A stretch of DNA of 35,190 nt from Butyrivibrio sp. (GTDB lineage: Bacteria > Bacillota > Clostridia > Lachnospirales > Lachnospiraceae), in contig JAGBMP010000075.1 in assembly GCA_017634825.1 (NCBI GenBank), positions 1-35,190 on the forward strand. Reading direction: 5' to 3'. Position numbers and translations under genes: made by a program. Position 1 is the stretch's first letter. Every line of letters begins with the position of its first letter. Under the pieces are notes generated by a model that worked only from the letters and a program-made list of their open reading frames with translations, was not told the origin of the DNA and ran no database searches. Positions 1 to 7,474 of the stretch are shown one piece after another.

Positions 1-1
1 A

Positions 2-241
2 AAGAAAGCAGAAGAGGAAGAGAAAAAGAAGGTCGAAGAAGAGGAAGCGAAAAAGAAAGCAGAAGAGGAAGAGAGAAAGAAAGCCGAAGAGGAAGAAAAA
101 AAGAAAGCGGAAGAAGAGGCCGAAAAAGAGAAAGAGGAACCTGAAAAGGATGAAAGCGGTCAGAGCAGCAGCGAGGGGACCGAAGGAGCATCGTCCGAAC
201 AGTCCGATGGAGAAAACGGGAATCAGCCGGAAGGAGATTGA
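2..241 (+). CDS. C-terminal end of a Lys/Glu-repeat protein (5' end outside the window)
   Basis: An open frame runs from the left edge to a TGA at 239-241 and encodes about 79 residues. The first 45 or so are repeats of 8-9 residues made of two or three Lys, an Ala or Val and four Glu, the pattern of a long single alpha-helix or coiled coil. The last 30 residues are a Ser/Gly/Glu/Asp-rich tail, probably disordered. The catalytic or anchoring part, if any, lies upstream, so no function can be given. Such charged spacers are common in surface or cell-wall proteins of Gram-positive bacteria, but that is only a guess here. Two terminator hairpins follow the stop. Confidence 0.75.
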   Translation, partial: KKAEEEEKKKVEEEEAKKKAEEEERKKAEEEEKKKAEEEAEKEKEEPEKDESGQSSSEGTEGASSEQSDGENGNQPEGD

Positions 242-249
242 TCACTTTA

Positions 250-286
250 AAAATGAGCCCTTGACTCCGTCCCGGGGGCTCATTTT
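250..286 (+). terminator. Hairpin after the Lys/Glu-repeat gene
   Basis: An 11-bp perfect stem pairs 250-260 with 276-286 around a 15-nt loop. The 3' arm ends in TTTT. It starts 8 nt after the stop codon at 241, so it probably acts as the first of two tandem terminators. Confidence 0.65.
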
Positions 287-293
287 GAGCAAC

Positions 294-326
294 AAAAAAG
301 GAAAGCAACAAATGCTTTCCTTTTTT
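294..326 (+). terminator. Bidirectional intrinsic terminator between the upstream gene and tRNA-Met
   Basis: A 14-bp perfect stem pairs 294-307 with 313-326 around a 5-nt loop. The outer stem is A6 on the left and T6 on the right, so a U-tract follows the GC part on either strand. It can stop the upstream gene on the plus strand and the tRNA transcript, which ends at 329, on the minus strand. Confidence 0.85.
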
Positions 327-328
327 AG

Positions 329-402
329 TAGCGAGAGGGGGACTTGAACCCTCGACACCGCGGGTATGAACCGCGTGCTCTAGCCAGCTGAGCTACCTCG
401 CC
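329..402 (-). tRNA. tRNA-Met(CAU), elongator type
   Basis: The minus strand folds into a 74-nt cloverleaf: 7-bp acceptor stem with G-U at both ends, 4-bp D stem, anticodon stem CGGCG-type with loop TTCATAC (anticodon CAT), 5-nt variable region, T loop TTCAAGT and discriminator A. CCA is not encoded. The anticodon stem lacks the three consecutive G-C pairs of an initiator tRNA, and the loop matches elongator tRNA-Met rather than the lysidine-modified tRNA-Ile. The T stem has one A-C mismatch at its second pair, which is mildly unusual. Confidence 0.93.
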
Positions 403-436
403 ATATGCTCGCTCGTCAATCACAAGCGACTAGAAT

Positions 437-466
437 AATATACCTCTTATGTGGGGGAGTTGTCAA
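437..466 (-). promoter_or_regulatory. Promoter of tRNA-Met
   Basis: On the minus strand a consensus -35 TTGACA (461-466) is followed after 18 nt by TATATT (437-442). It lies about 35 bp upstream of the mature tRNA 5' end at 402, which leaves room for a short precursor leader. Confidence 0.7.
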
Positions 467-509
467 CATTAATAATTAAACTTTTTTTAGTTAAGTTCAA
501 TAATTCTGA

Positions 510-515
510 TATAAT
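510..515 (+). promoter_or_regulatory. -10 box of the GH13 gene promoter
   Basis: A consensus TATAAT lies 70 nt before the amylase start codon. Only weak -35 matches are present (for example TTTAGT at 486-491, 18-nt spacer). The predicted transcript starts near 522 and would include the hairpin at 533-559. Confidence 0.55.
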
Positions 516-532
516 TATATATATGATCAAGC

Positions 533-559
533 AGCTGCGGAGCCTAGGGCTTCGCAGTT
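533..559 (+). promoter_or_regulatory. Stable 5'-leader hairpin of the GH13 gene
   Basis: Twelve base pairs (two of them G-U) join 533-544 to 548-559 with a 3-nt loop. The hairpin begins about 11 nt after the predicted transcription start and ends 11 nt before the AAGGAG ribosome binding site. Only four T follow the GC part, so it is a poor terminator. It could stabilise the message or act as an attenuator. Confidence 0.5.
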
Positions 560-584
560 TTGACAATGATAAGGAGAAAAAGAT

Positions 585-1889
585 ATGTGGGCTTATGAGA
601 CCAGCTTTTATCAGATCTACACTTTAGGATTTTGCGGAGCACCTTTTGAGAATGACGGGAAATTAGAGCATAGGATACTAAAGGTCCTTGATTGGATACC
701 TCATCTTGAAAAGCTCGGAGTGGGTGCAGTTCTTTTCAACCCGGTATTTGAATCAGACACCCATGGATACAACACAAGGGATTATCGAAAGATTGACACA
801 AGGCTCGGAACCAATGAGGATTTTAAGAAGGTCTGCAAGGCACTTCATAAAAAGGGCATAAAGATTGTGCTCGATGGTGTATTTAACCATGCAGGTCGTG
901 GATTCTTTGGCTTTAAGGATGTTTTGGAAAAGAGATGGGACTCACCCTACAAGGACTGGTTCCATATCAGTTTTGACGGCAATAACGGCTACAATGACGG
1001 CCTTTGGTACGAAGGCTGGGAAGGCAACTTTGATCTTGTAAAGCTCAACCTGCGTAATCCGGCGGTCACAGACTATTTATTGGAGAGCGTAAAATACTGG
1101 ATAGATGAGTTCGACATAGACGGACTCAGACTGGACGTGGCTTACTGCGTTGAGAGCGATTTTTTAAGGCGCCTTCGATATGAGACCGGCAACTGGAAAG
1201 AGGATTTCTTCCTGGTGGGAGAGATGATAGGCGGAGATTACAATCGCATCATGGGTGATGATCTGTGCCACAGTGCCACAAACTATGAATGTTACAAAGG
1301 CATGTTCTCGTCCTTTAACAGCATGAACATGTTTGAGATAATCCATTCGCTGCTCCGTCAGTTTGGCCCGGAGAACTGGACTCTATACAAAGGAAAGCAC
1401 ATGTTATCATTCGTTGATAATCACGATGTATCAAGGATCGCAAGCACTTTAAACAATCCTGCGCACTTAAAGCTCATATATACCCTTATGTTTGGAATGC
1501 CCGGAATCCCAACCATCTACTACGGCAGTGAGTGGGGAGAGAAGGCAGATAAGTCTCAGGGTGATCCGGCACTTCGCCCGTGTTTTGAAAGTCCGCAATG
1601 GACGGAGCTTACAGATCACATAGCAGCACTCTGCAAGGGACAGAAAGGGTCAAAAGCTCTTAACTACGGCGGCTTTAAGTCACTGGTCCTCACAAACAGA
1701 CAGTGCGTATTTGAAAGAGAAGCTGAAGATGACAGAGTCATTGTTGCCATTAATGCCGACGATCAGCCTTTCGTTGCGCATTTTGACGCCAGAGCCGGAA
1801 GAGCAACAGACCTTATAACCGGAGAAATGATTGACTTTGGCGGAGGGCTTGAGATTCCCGGATGCACTTCATACCTTCTCCAAATTTAA
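585..1889 (+). CDS. GH13 alpha-amylase-family glycoside hydrolase, cytoplasmic
   Basis: A 434-residue (beta/alpha)8-barrel enzyme of glycoside hydrolase family 13, which acts on alpha-glucosidic bonds of starch- or glycogen-derived sugars. The four GH13 motifs are visible: DGVFNH at 97-102, LRLD with the nucleophile Asp184, the acid/base Glu213 in VGEM, and FVDNHD ending in Asp281. No signal peptide is present, so it should act on oligosaccharides inside the cell. It is short for the family, with no N-terminal carbohydrate-binding domain and only a small C-terminal beta domain. AAGGAG at 571-576 supports the ATG at 585. Subfamily (amylase, cyclomaltodextrinase, glucosidase) and substrate cannot be read from sequence alone. 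Confidence 0.93.
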   Translation: MWAYETSFYQIYTLGFCGAPFENDGKLEHRILKVLDWIPHLEKLGVGAVLFNPVFESDTHGYNTRDYRKIDTRLGTNEDFKKVCKALHKKGIKIVLDGVFNHAGRGFFGFKDVLEKRWDSPYKDWFHISFDGNNGYNDGLWYEGWEGNFDLVKLNLRNPAVTDYLLESVKYWIDEFDIDGLRLDVAYCVESDFLRRLRYETGNWKEDFFLVGEMIGGDYNRIMGDDLCHSATNYECYKGMFSSFNSMNMFEIIHSLLRQFGPENWTLYKGKHMLSFVDNHDVSRIASTLNNPAHLKLIYTLMFGMPGIPTIYYGSEWGEKADKSQGDPALRPCFESPQWTELTDHIAALCKGQKGSKALNYGGFKSLVLTNRQCVFEREAEDDRVIVAINADDQPFVAHFDARAGRATDLITGEMIDFGGGLEIPGCTSYLLQI

Positions 1890-1954
1890 CATGAAATCAT
1901 AATTTACAGTTTACACATGATAAGAATCCATAGTTTCAAAAAGGCGCATTATTG

Positions 1955-1960
1955 TACAAT
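1955..1960 (+). promoter_or_regulatory. Candidate -10 box inside a 12-bp palindrome
   Basis: TACAAT lies 42 nt before the ATG at 2003 and is embedded in a perfect palindrome, TATTGTACAATA (1950-1961). No good -35 is visible. The palindrome could be an operator, or chance in AT-rich DNA. Confidence 0.4.
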
Positions 1961-2002
1961 ATTCCTATAGCTGACAACAATAAAACTACGGGGAACAAAA
2001 TA

Positions 2003-4447
2003 ATGAAAATATATTTTGACAAGCTTTACAAGGATGACAGAAAAAAGGAACTATGCGGTCTTTGTGTGCCTTTTGAAAAAGGTGTTTTACAAGCGTCTTC
2101 TGCAGATGCGCTTACAATCTTGGATGGAGACAGACCCCTTCCCGTTCAGGCCCAAGTGACCTCGAAATGGGATGATGGGTCTGTTCGTTTTGTTTATCTC
2201 TATTTCCTTGCTGATCTTCCGGGGAATGATAAAAAAGAATTCGAACTGGTAACAGACTCTGATTTAAGGCCCGAGTATTCAGAAACGGTTGATATTATTG
2301 AGAATCCCGAAGATATAAGCGTTTCAAACGGAGTAATAAAACTCTGCGTCAAAAATAATTCCGAAAAACTCTTCGAAGAATTTGAATACTCCAAAAAATC
2401 TTTTGACAAAGAACAGTTTGTGGGACCTTTCGTAACCGTATCAGGTGAGAGGTTAAAAACTGTATTCGATAAATGGACAGTTGCCAAAAAAGGCAGACTC
2501 TTCTCAGTTATAGAAGGTAGCGGAAGGTGCCTGACGGAAGATGAAAAGACCTTTTCCGGAGAGGGAATACATTTCGAGATGAGGCTGTCCATAACTGCCG
2601 GAAAACCATGGATTGATGCAGGCTTCAGGTTCATAAACTGCACCGATGGAAATATAAAACCGGATGATATTGTATTTGCAATAAAGTCATCTACAGGAGC
2701 GGATATTGATCTTTCAAGTCCTGGCATTGGCAATTATATCGTTGATTCCACCGGATGTGGCGATACAAAGAAAACTTCTGTATCAGGTGATATTGTCACA
2801 ACAACCGGAATTAAGGAACTTCCCAAATATGACTTCGGAGCAGAAGGCTCTGCAGCTACAGAAACTGTAAGGACCATTGTCGGAAAATCAAATTACAGAA
2901 CCGAGTTTAAGATTTCTACCTCCGCAGCGCAGGTGGAGAATACCATTATTGCCGAAATGCTGGAAAAAGAGGCTAATGAGCATTTCGCAGAAGTCCTCTA
3001 CGGAACATTTTTTGCCGATCATACGGACAAGTCAAAGGACGTAGGAGTCTGTGCTACAGTTTTCCAGGCGTTCCAGAATTTCCCCAAGGCTGTTAAGGCT
3101 GATAAAAACGGCGTTGTGGTATATATCATTCCGGATCAGAACGAGAATAACAAAGTTTCCAAGGCGGAGCCTGTGATATTTACTTCAGGAATGGCAAGGG
3201 AGACGAGATTTCTTTTACACTTCCATGATGCTAAGGAGCCAATATACGAGCTTGATAACAGGAGCCTTATCTACCAGATGCCTGACAGACCTTATATTTC
3301 ACCTGATGAATTCGAGAAAGCAGAGGTATTTCCAAAGGTCTTTTTACCAAGGGATAAACAAAACGATGATGTTGAGATAGCCCTTATTGAGAAGGCGGAT
3401 TCCCATGCAAGGTGCTATGGGATGCTTAATTTCGGCGATGCGCCTGATCCAAACTACACAGCTCAGGGAAGAGGCAATGGAAATCTTGTATGGACAAACA
3501 ATGAATACGACTATCCACATTCAATGTATATGATGTATGCAAGGACAGGCATTCGAAGGTTCCTTGACTACGCCAATGTGGCGGCTTTTCACTGGATAGA
3601 TGTTGATGTCTGCCATTACAGCCCTGACCCTCTTAGAATTGGCGGACAGTGGGAACACACAAGAAAGCACACCGGAGGCTCGGAAGAAGGCAGGGGTTGC
3701 AAGGGAGAGATGGTCTGCAGCCATGAATGGGTTGAGGGACTTCTTGACTTCTATCACTTTACCGGCGATGAGAGGGCGCTAAACACTGCTCTTGGTATTG
3801 GCGAGAATGTATTAAGACTTCTGGATACGCCTATGTACCAGGTTCCGGGTGAAGCAAGTGCCAGAGAGACCGGATGGGCCTTGAGGACTTTGACAGCTCT
3901 TTTCATCGAGACGGGTGATAAGAAGTGGGTAGATAAATGCGAGTGGATAGTATCCCAGTTTGCTGCCTGGAACGACAGATATGGCAAGTGGCTCGCACCT
4001 TATACAGACAACACCACCATAAGAGTGGGATTTATGATATCCGTTGCCCTTGGCTCTCTAATGCGCTATTACAGGGTGTTCCCGTCTGAAGAATTAAAGA
4101 AGATGATGCTGGATGCTATTGATGACCTGACGGAAAACTTTATGACGCCTCAGGGGCTTTTCTACTACAAAGAGCTGCCCAGCCTTTCGCGAAACGGCAC
4201 AAACACGCTTCTTTTGGAGGCTATGGCCATAGGGTATGAGCTTACGCAGGATAAGAGATATCTTGACTTTGGTAAAAAGACCTTTGAAAGGGCAATAGAT
4301 GTTTCGCCTGCCTCAGTCGGAGGAAAGAAGATTGTAGAGGATGCGGTCATTGTCGGAAGCGGACCAACCAAGAATTTTGCTCAGAGCTTTTTGCCGATAA
4401 CAAGCTATTACGTGCAACTTGCACTTGCAAACGAAACTGTATTATAA
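2003..4447 (+). CDS. PcRGLX/YetA-like polysaccharide-active protein (exo-rhamnogalacturonan lyase-like)
   Basis: An 814-residue protein with the layout of the PcRGLX/YetA family: an N-terminal RIFT-barrel domain (roughly 1-80, with conserved PVQ and WDDGSVRFVYL segments), a central beta-sandwich (roughly 80-480), and a C-terminal alpha/alpha-toroid with the conserved EHTRKHTGGS and SHEWVEGLLDFYHFTGD segments. Some relatives are rhamnogalacturonan exolyases (CAZy PL26), while YetA itself is uncharacterised, so a pectin substrate is only likely. No signal peptide is seen, which implies imported oligosaccharides. I chose the ATG at 2003, with GGGGAA 7 nt upstream; an in-frame TTG at 1952 is immediately next to the candidate -10 box and is unlikely. 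Confidence 0.82.
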   Translation: MKIYFDKLYKDDRKKELCGLCVPFEKGVLQASSADALTILDGDRPLPVQAQVTSKWDDGSVRFVYLYFLADLPGNDKKEFELVTDSDLRPEYSETVDIIENPEDISVSNGVIKLCVKNNSEKLFEEFEYSKKSFDKEQFVGPFVTVSGERLKTVFDKWTVAKKGRLFSVIEGSGRCLTEDEKTFSGEGIHFEMRLSITAGKPWIDAGFRFINCTDGNIKPDDIVFAIKSSTGADIDLSSPGIGNYIVDSTGCGDTKKTSVSGDIVTTTGIKELPKYDFGAEGSAATETVRTIVGKSNYRTEFKISTSAAQVENTIIAEMLEKEANEHFAEVLYGTFFADHTDKSKDVGVCATVFQAFQNFPKAVKADKNGVVVYIIPDQNENNKVSKAEPVIFTSGMARETRFLLHFHDAKEPIYELDNRSLIYQMPDRPYISPDEFEKAEVFPKVFLPRDKQNDDVEIALIEKADSHARCYGMLNFGDAPDPNYTAQGRGNGNLVWTNNEYDYPHSMYMMYARTGIRRFLDYANVAAFHWIDVDVCHYSPDPLRIGGQWEHTRKHTGGSEEGRGCKGEMVCSHEWVEGLLDFYHFTGDERALNTALGIGENVLRLLDTPMYQVPGEASARETGWALRTLTALFIETGDKKWVDKCEWIVSQFAAWNDRYGKWLAPYTDNTTIRVGFMISVALGSLMRYYRVFPSEELKKMMLDAIDDLTENFMTPQGLFYYKELPSLSRNGTNTLLLEAMAIGYELTQDKRYLDFGKKTFERAIDVSPASVGGKKIVEDAVIVGSGPTKNFAQSFLPITSYYVQLALANETVL

Positions 4448-4448
4448 T
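4419..4448 (+). promoter_or_regulatory. Promoter of the EAL gene, possibly giving a leaderless mRNA
   Basis: TTGCAC (4419-4424) and TATAAT (4443-4448) are 18 nt apart and lie at the very end of the preceding gene. The -10 box ends 6 nt before the ATG at 4455, which places the expected transcription start at or next to the start codon. Confidence 0.65.
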
Positions 4449-4454
4449 CAATTT

Positions 4455-6356
4455 ATGGAAATACGTACACCTATTGTTGCAATTTTGGTATTATCCATAT
4501 TGATCATTGTATACCTGAGGCGGAACATGCCTCGGGTATTTTCTACGCGCGTTTTTTTCATCTTTCTGGTGGTGGCGTACTTAAATGTTCTAGGAGATAT
4601 CATTCAGAGCGCTGTCTTTGATTATCTTGATAACACCTTTTCTTCTCTGAGAGGCATTTCCCAGATTATTTATGTCGGGACCCTTATAATATGTGCTTTT
4701 GTCATGGCGCTTTATGTCTATGCCAAAATACTGCACGGTAAAAAGGCATCCCCAATCGTGATCGGACTCATCGCAGCTCCTGGAGTCATTGGACTTCTTT
4801 CGCTTTTATTTGGAAGAGTGAATTATACCGTCACCGAATCCGGGCAATACTATAATGTTGGATTTGTTGTGCTTTTTTGCTATTTCATAGGATTTCTTTA
4901 TATATTCGGGACCATGCTCCTGTCGATCACATTCAGGGACAGACTCAGGAAAGACGATGCACTGGCTATTACCGCAGGCCTTTTGGCATGGGCGATTCTT
5001 GCATTCTTCCAGTTCAAGTTCCACGGATATCAGGTATCATCCATAGCTATAATGCTGATGGCTCTGATACTGTTTCTATCAAGCGAAAACCCGAGAGAGT
5101 ACTACGAAAAGGATATTCCGGGTGTAAAGAATGAAGATGCTTTTGAACTGGTTCTGACAGAGAGATTCGGACACAGTAAGAGCTTTTTTATAGTATCTGT
5201 TATATTTACGGGAAAGAGCATGATCCTTAACGGAGAAGACAGGAAGAGGCTCTACTCTCTCCAGGGTGAGATAGCCGGGATGGCTGAGGAAGCCACAAAA
5301 GAGAGCTCGTACTTATCAGGCTGGAATACTCTATCTTACATTATTGAGAACCCGGAAAGTGTAGAGAAGCTGATGTCACTGATAAACAACTACAAAGATG
5401 ACAGTGGCAGCTATAAACTGACATACGCGGTACTGGAAGTCCCGAAAAACACAAAAAAGGCAGATGAAGCACTGCAGATACTTCGCTACGTATCAGGTGA
5501 ATACATTTATTCTCACTATTCGCCAAATCTTGTCATCGATAATACGATAATCGACAAGATGGTTTACAGAAATAACATTGAAGATGTCGTCAGAGCAGCA
5601 GTTAAGGATAAGGCCTTTGAGGTTTACTATCAGCCAATCCTGAGTGTTAAGGAAGGTAAATTTATCTCAACAGAAGCGCTGGTAAGGCTTAAAAGAGCTG
5701 ACAGCGATAACTACATATCTCCTGAGGATTTCATTCCTATCGCCGAGAAATGCGGACTTATCCATGAGATAGATGATCTGGTATTCGAGAAGGTCTGCTC
5801 ATTTATTGCAAGAGAAAATATTTCAAGCTACGGAGTCAGAAAGGTTGAAGTTAATCTGTCGGGAAATGAAGTGGTGGACAGAAGGACTTACGCAAGACTT
5901 ATAGGCAAGATGGAGAAATACCATATTCCTGCCAATATGATTAATTTTGAGATCACAGAGACGGCCTACATAAACAACGATGATGCATTCAAGCATAATG
6001 TCCAAAAGCTGAAAGAGCTTGGAAGCACCTTTTCCATGGACGATTTCGGGTCAGGTTATTCCAATCTTCTCGAGCTATTAAAAATGGATTATGTCATGGT
6101 CAAGATGGACAAAGAGTTTATCTGGAACTGTATGGCTCCCGATAAGCCTGAGAACATGAGGATGCTGGAATACTCCATAAATTTCCTGAAGGACTATGGA
6201 CTTCATGTTCTTGCCGAGGGTGTTGAAACTATAGATCAGGCTAAAACTTTGACGGAAAAAGGTGTAGAATATTTACAGGGATTTTATTATTCGAGACCTT
6301 TACCGGAAAGTGAATATATCGAGTTTCTTAAGGCGCAGAAAGGAGAAAGACTATGA
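4455..6356 (+). CDS. Membrane-bound EAL-domain c-di-GMP phosphodiesterase
   Basis: A 633-residue protein with seven hydrophobic segments in the first 210 residues, a linker domain of about 150 residues without a GGDEF motif, and an EAL domain from about residue 385. Expected catalytic signatures are present: TEALVRL (Glu407), NLSG, EITET, DDFGSGYS at 529-536, the Lys of VKMDKEF, AEGVET and LQGFYYSRPLP. It is therefore probably active in hydrolysing cyclic di-GMP to pGpG, under control of a membrane sensor. The linker may be a decayed GGDEF domain. No ribosome binding site precedes the ATG at 4455; an in-frame TTG at 4419 coincides with the -35 box and is rejected. The next gene overlaps its stop (ATGA). 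Confidence 0.9.
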   Translation: MEIRTPIVAILVLSILIIVYLRRNMPRVFSTRVFFIFLVVAYLNVLGDIIQSAVFDYLDNTFSSLRGISQIIYVGTLIICAFVMALYVYAKILHGKKASPIVIGLIAAPGVIGLLSLLFGRVNYTVTESGQYYNVGFVVLFCYFIGFLYIFGTMLLSITFRDRLRKDDALAITAGLLAWAILAFFQFKFHGYQVSSIAIMLMALILFLSSENPREYYEKDIPGVKNEDAFELVLTERFGHSKSFFIVSVIFTGKSMILNGEDRKRLYSLQGEIAGMAEEATKESSYLSGWNTLSYIIENPESVEKLMSLINNYKDDSGSYKLTYAVLEVPKNTKKADEALQILRYVSGEYIYSHYSPNLVIDNTIIDKMVYRNNIEDVVRAAVKDKAFEVYYQPILSVKEGKFISTEALVRLKRADSDNYISPEDFIPIAEKCGLIHEIDDLVFEKVCSFIARENISSYGVRKVEVNLSGNEVVDRRTYARLIGKMEKYHIPANMINFEITETAYINNDDAFKHNVQKLKELGSTFSMDDFGSGYSNLLELLKMDYVMVKMDKEFIWNCMAPDKPENMRMLEYSINFLKDYGLHVLAEGVETIDQAKTLTEKGVEYLQGFYYSRPLPESEYIEFLKAQKGERL

Positions 6357-6790
6357 ACGAAGCTCTATACGATGCAGTTTTTTGTTACGGTGAAAAAAAG
6401 GTTGATCCATTTGCGAAGTGCTATGTGGATTTTGACAGGATCATATCGGATATGAAACTGGTGGGATATGAGCTTAATTCTTTTAACATTGTTCATCAGA
6501 TCATGCTCGAGCAGCTTGATGATCTTATCAGAACTAAGGGCAAGGCCATTGAGGAGGCTATGGATCTTGAAAACAGAGATGCCTACTGCAGAGAGAAATT
6601 TGGTCTTTCCTTCAAGGATATCGACGCCCTTGACCCCACCAATGATATTGAATGGGATATAAAGAGCGGTCAGGTTATTTTTTATCTTCAGCATGATGCA
6701 AAGCATAAGGAAGAAGCATATCTCATATTCTTTAAGAAAAACCTCGACCAGTTTATGAACAGGACAGGCTTTAATTATTTGAGTCTGTAA
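6353..6790 (+). CDS. Unknown 145-residue protein coupled to the EAL gene
   Basis: I do not recognise this protein. It has 145 residues, is soluble, rather acidic and mostly helical in appearance, with aromatic-rich ends and no obvious motif, signal peptide or membrane segment. Its ATG at 6353 overlaps the EAL stop codon (ATGA), and AGGAG at 6341-6345 lies within the EAL gene, so translation is probably coupled. That suggests a job connected with the phosphodiesterase, for example as a partner or effector, but this is inferred from position only. A GNAT gene follows after 11 nt. Confidence 0.82.
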   Translation: MNEALYDAVFCYGEKKVDPFAKCYVDFDRIISDMKLVGYELNSFNIVHQIMLEQLDDLIRTKGKAIEEAMDLENRDAYCREKFGLSFKDIDALDPTNDIEWDIKSGQVIFYLQHDAKHKEEAYLIFFKKNLDQFMNRTGFNYLSL

Positions 6791-6801
6791 CAGGGATAAT
6801 T

Positions 6802-7368
6802 ATGGTACTGGAAACGAAGCGTTTGATACTTAGAGGCTGGAGAGATGAAGATGCTCCCAGCCTCTTTAATTATGCAAAAGATGACAGGGTGGGCCCTGTT
6901 GCCGGCTGGCTTCCCCATAAGGATGAGGCCTATTCAAGGGCTGTGATAAGGACCATTCTCTCAGGAGATGAGACCTATGCCATCTGCCTTAAGGAAAGGA
7001 ATAACGAACCCATCGGAAGTATTGGGCTGACTTTAGAGGGAAGTCCCGAAAGACCCTTGGAGGAAGGAGCGGCTGAACTTGGATACTGGGTCGGAGTTCC
7101 TTTCTGGGGTATGGGAATAGCTCCTGAGGCTGCTGAAATACTTATAAAAAGAGGCTTTGAAGACCTCGGACTTGATAGGATCTACGCAGGGTACTTCCTT
7201 GGCAACAACAGGTCAAAAAGAGTTCAGGAAAAATGCGGTTTTACCTACCACCATACCAATGAAAAGTCCCGTGTCATCATGCTTGGACAGACCCGGATCG
7301 AGTGCATCAATTGCCTGACAAGGGATTGCTGGGAGTCAGTATATAAGACACAAAAAAAACATAATTAA
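6802..7368 (+). CDS. GNAT-family N-acetyltransferase (RimJ/RimL type)
   Basis: A 188-residue acetyl-CoA-dependent acetyltransferase of the Acetyltransf_3 group. The start LETKRLILRGWRDEDA, the ELGYWVGVPFWGMGIAPEA segment (acetyl-CoA pyrophosphate-binding loop, in reduced form) and the NNRSKRVQEKCGF segment are typical of RimJ/RimL-like enzymes that modify protein N-termini or small molecules. The substrate cannot be inferred. AGGGA about 6 nt upstream supports the ATG at 6802. It lies 11 nt behind the unknown gene of the EAL unit and may be the last gene of that transcript; no terminator is visible before the carD promoter. Confidence 0.88.
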   Translation: MVLETKRLILRGWRDEDAPSLFNYAKDDRVGPVAGWLPHKDEAYSRAVIRTILSGDETYAICLKERNNEPIGSIGLTLEGSPERPLEEGAAELGYWVGVPFWGMGIAPEAAEILIKRGFEDLGLDRIYAGYFLGNNRSKRVQEKCGFTYHHTNEKSRVIMLGQTRIECINCLTRDCWESVYKTQKKHN

Positions 7369-7378
7369 TTCAAATTTA

Positions 7379-7401
7379 AATATTACAAAAAACGTAATAT
7401 T
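7379..7401 (+). promoter_or_regulatory. Inverted repeat across the -35/spacer of the carD promoter
   Basis: AATATTAC (7379-7386) and GTAATATT (7394-7401) form a perfect 8-bp inverted repeat with a 7-nt centre. It spans the -35 and most of the spacer, the classical position of a repressor operator. No U-tract follows, so it is not a terminator. Confidence 0.5.
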
Positions 7402-7411
7402 GTGCTATAAT
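7383..7411 (+). promoter_or_regulatory. Extended -10 promoter of the CarD-like gene
   Basis: TATAAT (7406-7411) is preceded by TGC (7403-7405), forming an extended -10 element. The -35 TTACAA (7383-7388) is weak, with a 17-nt spacer. Transcription should start near 7418, giving a leader of about 57 nt. Confidence 0.7.
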
Positions 7412-7427
7412 TTTCATACTGACGGCG

Positions 7428-7441
7428 TGAAAACGCTTACA
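7428..7441 (+). promoter_or_regulatory. cre site (CcpA operator) in the carD leader
   Basis: The 14-mer TGAAAACGCTTACA fits the catabolite-responsive element consensus TGWAANCGNTNWCA at every position. It lies about +11 to +24 from the predicted start, where bound CcpA would block elongation. It overlaps the palindrome CGCTTAC-A-GTAAGCG (7434-7448), which could also form a small RNA hairpin. Confidence 0.6.
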
Positions 7442-7474
7442 GTAAGCGGTCTGAAAAAAACAAGGAGGAACACG

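Noticed and set aside
1..130. The repeated pattern at the left edge as a DNA satellite or CRISPR-like array
   Set aside because: The repeats are in frame, imperfect and encode Lys/Glu heptad-like protein repeats; there are no spacers.
2200..2733. A 177-codon minus-strand frame inside the PcRGLX-like gene
   Set aside because: Ser/Phe-rich shadow of the plus-strand gene, without promoter or ribosome binding site.
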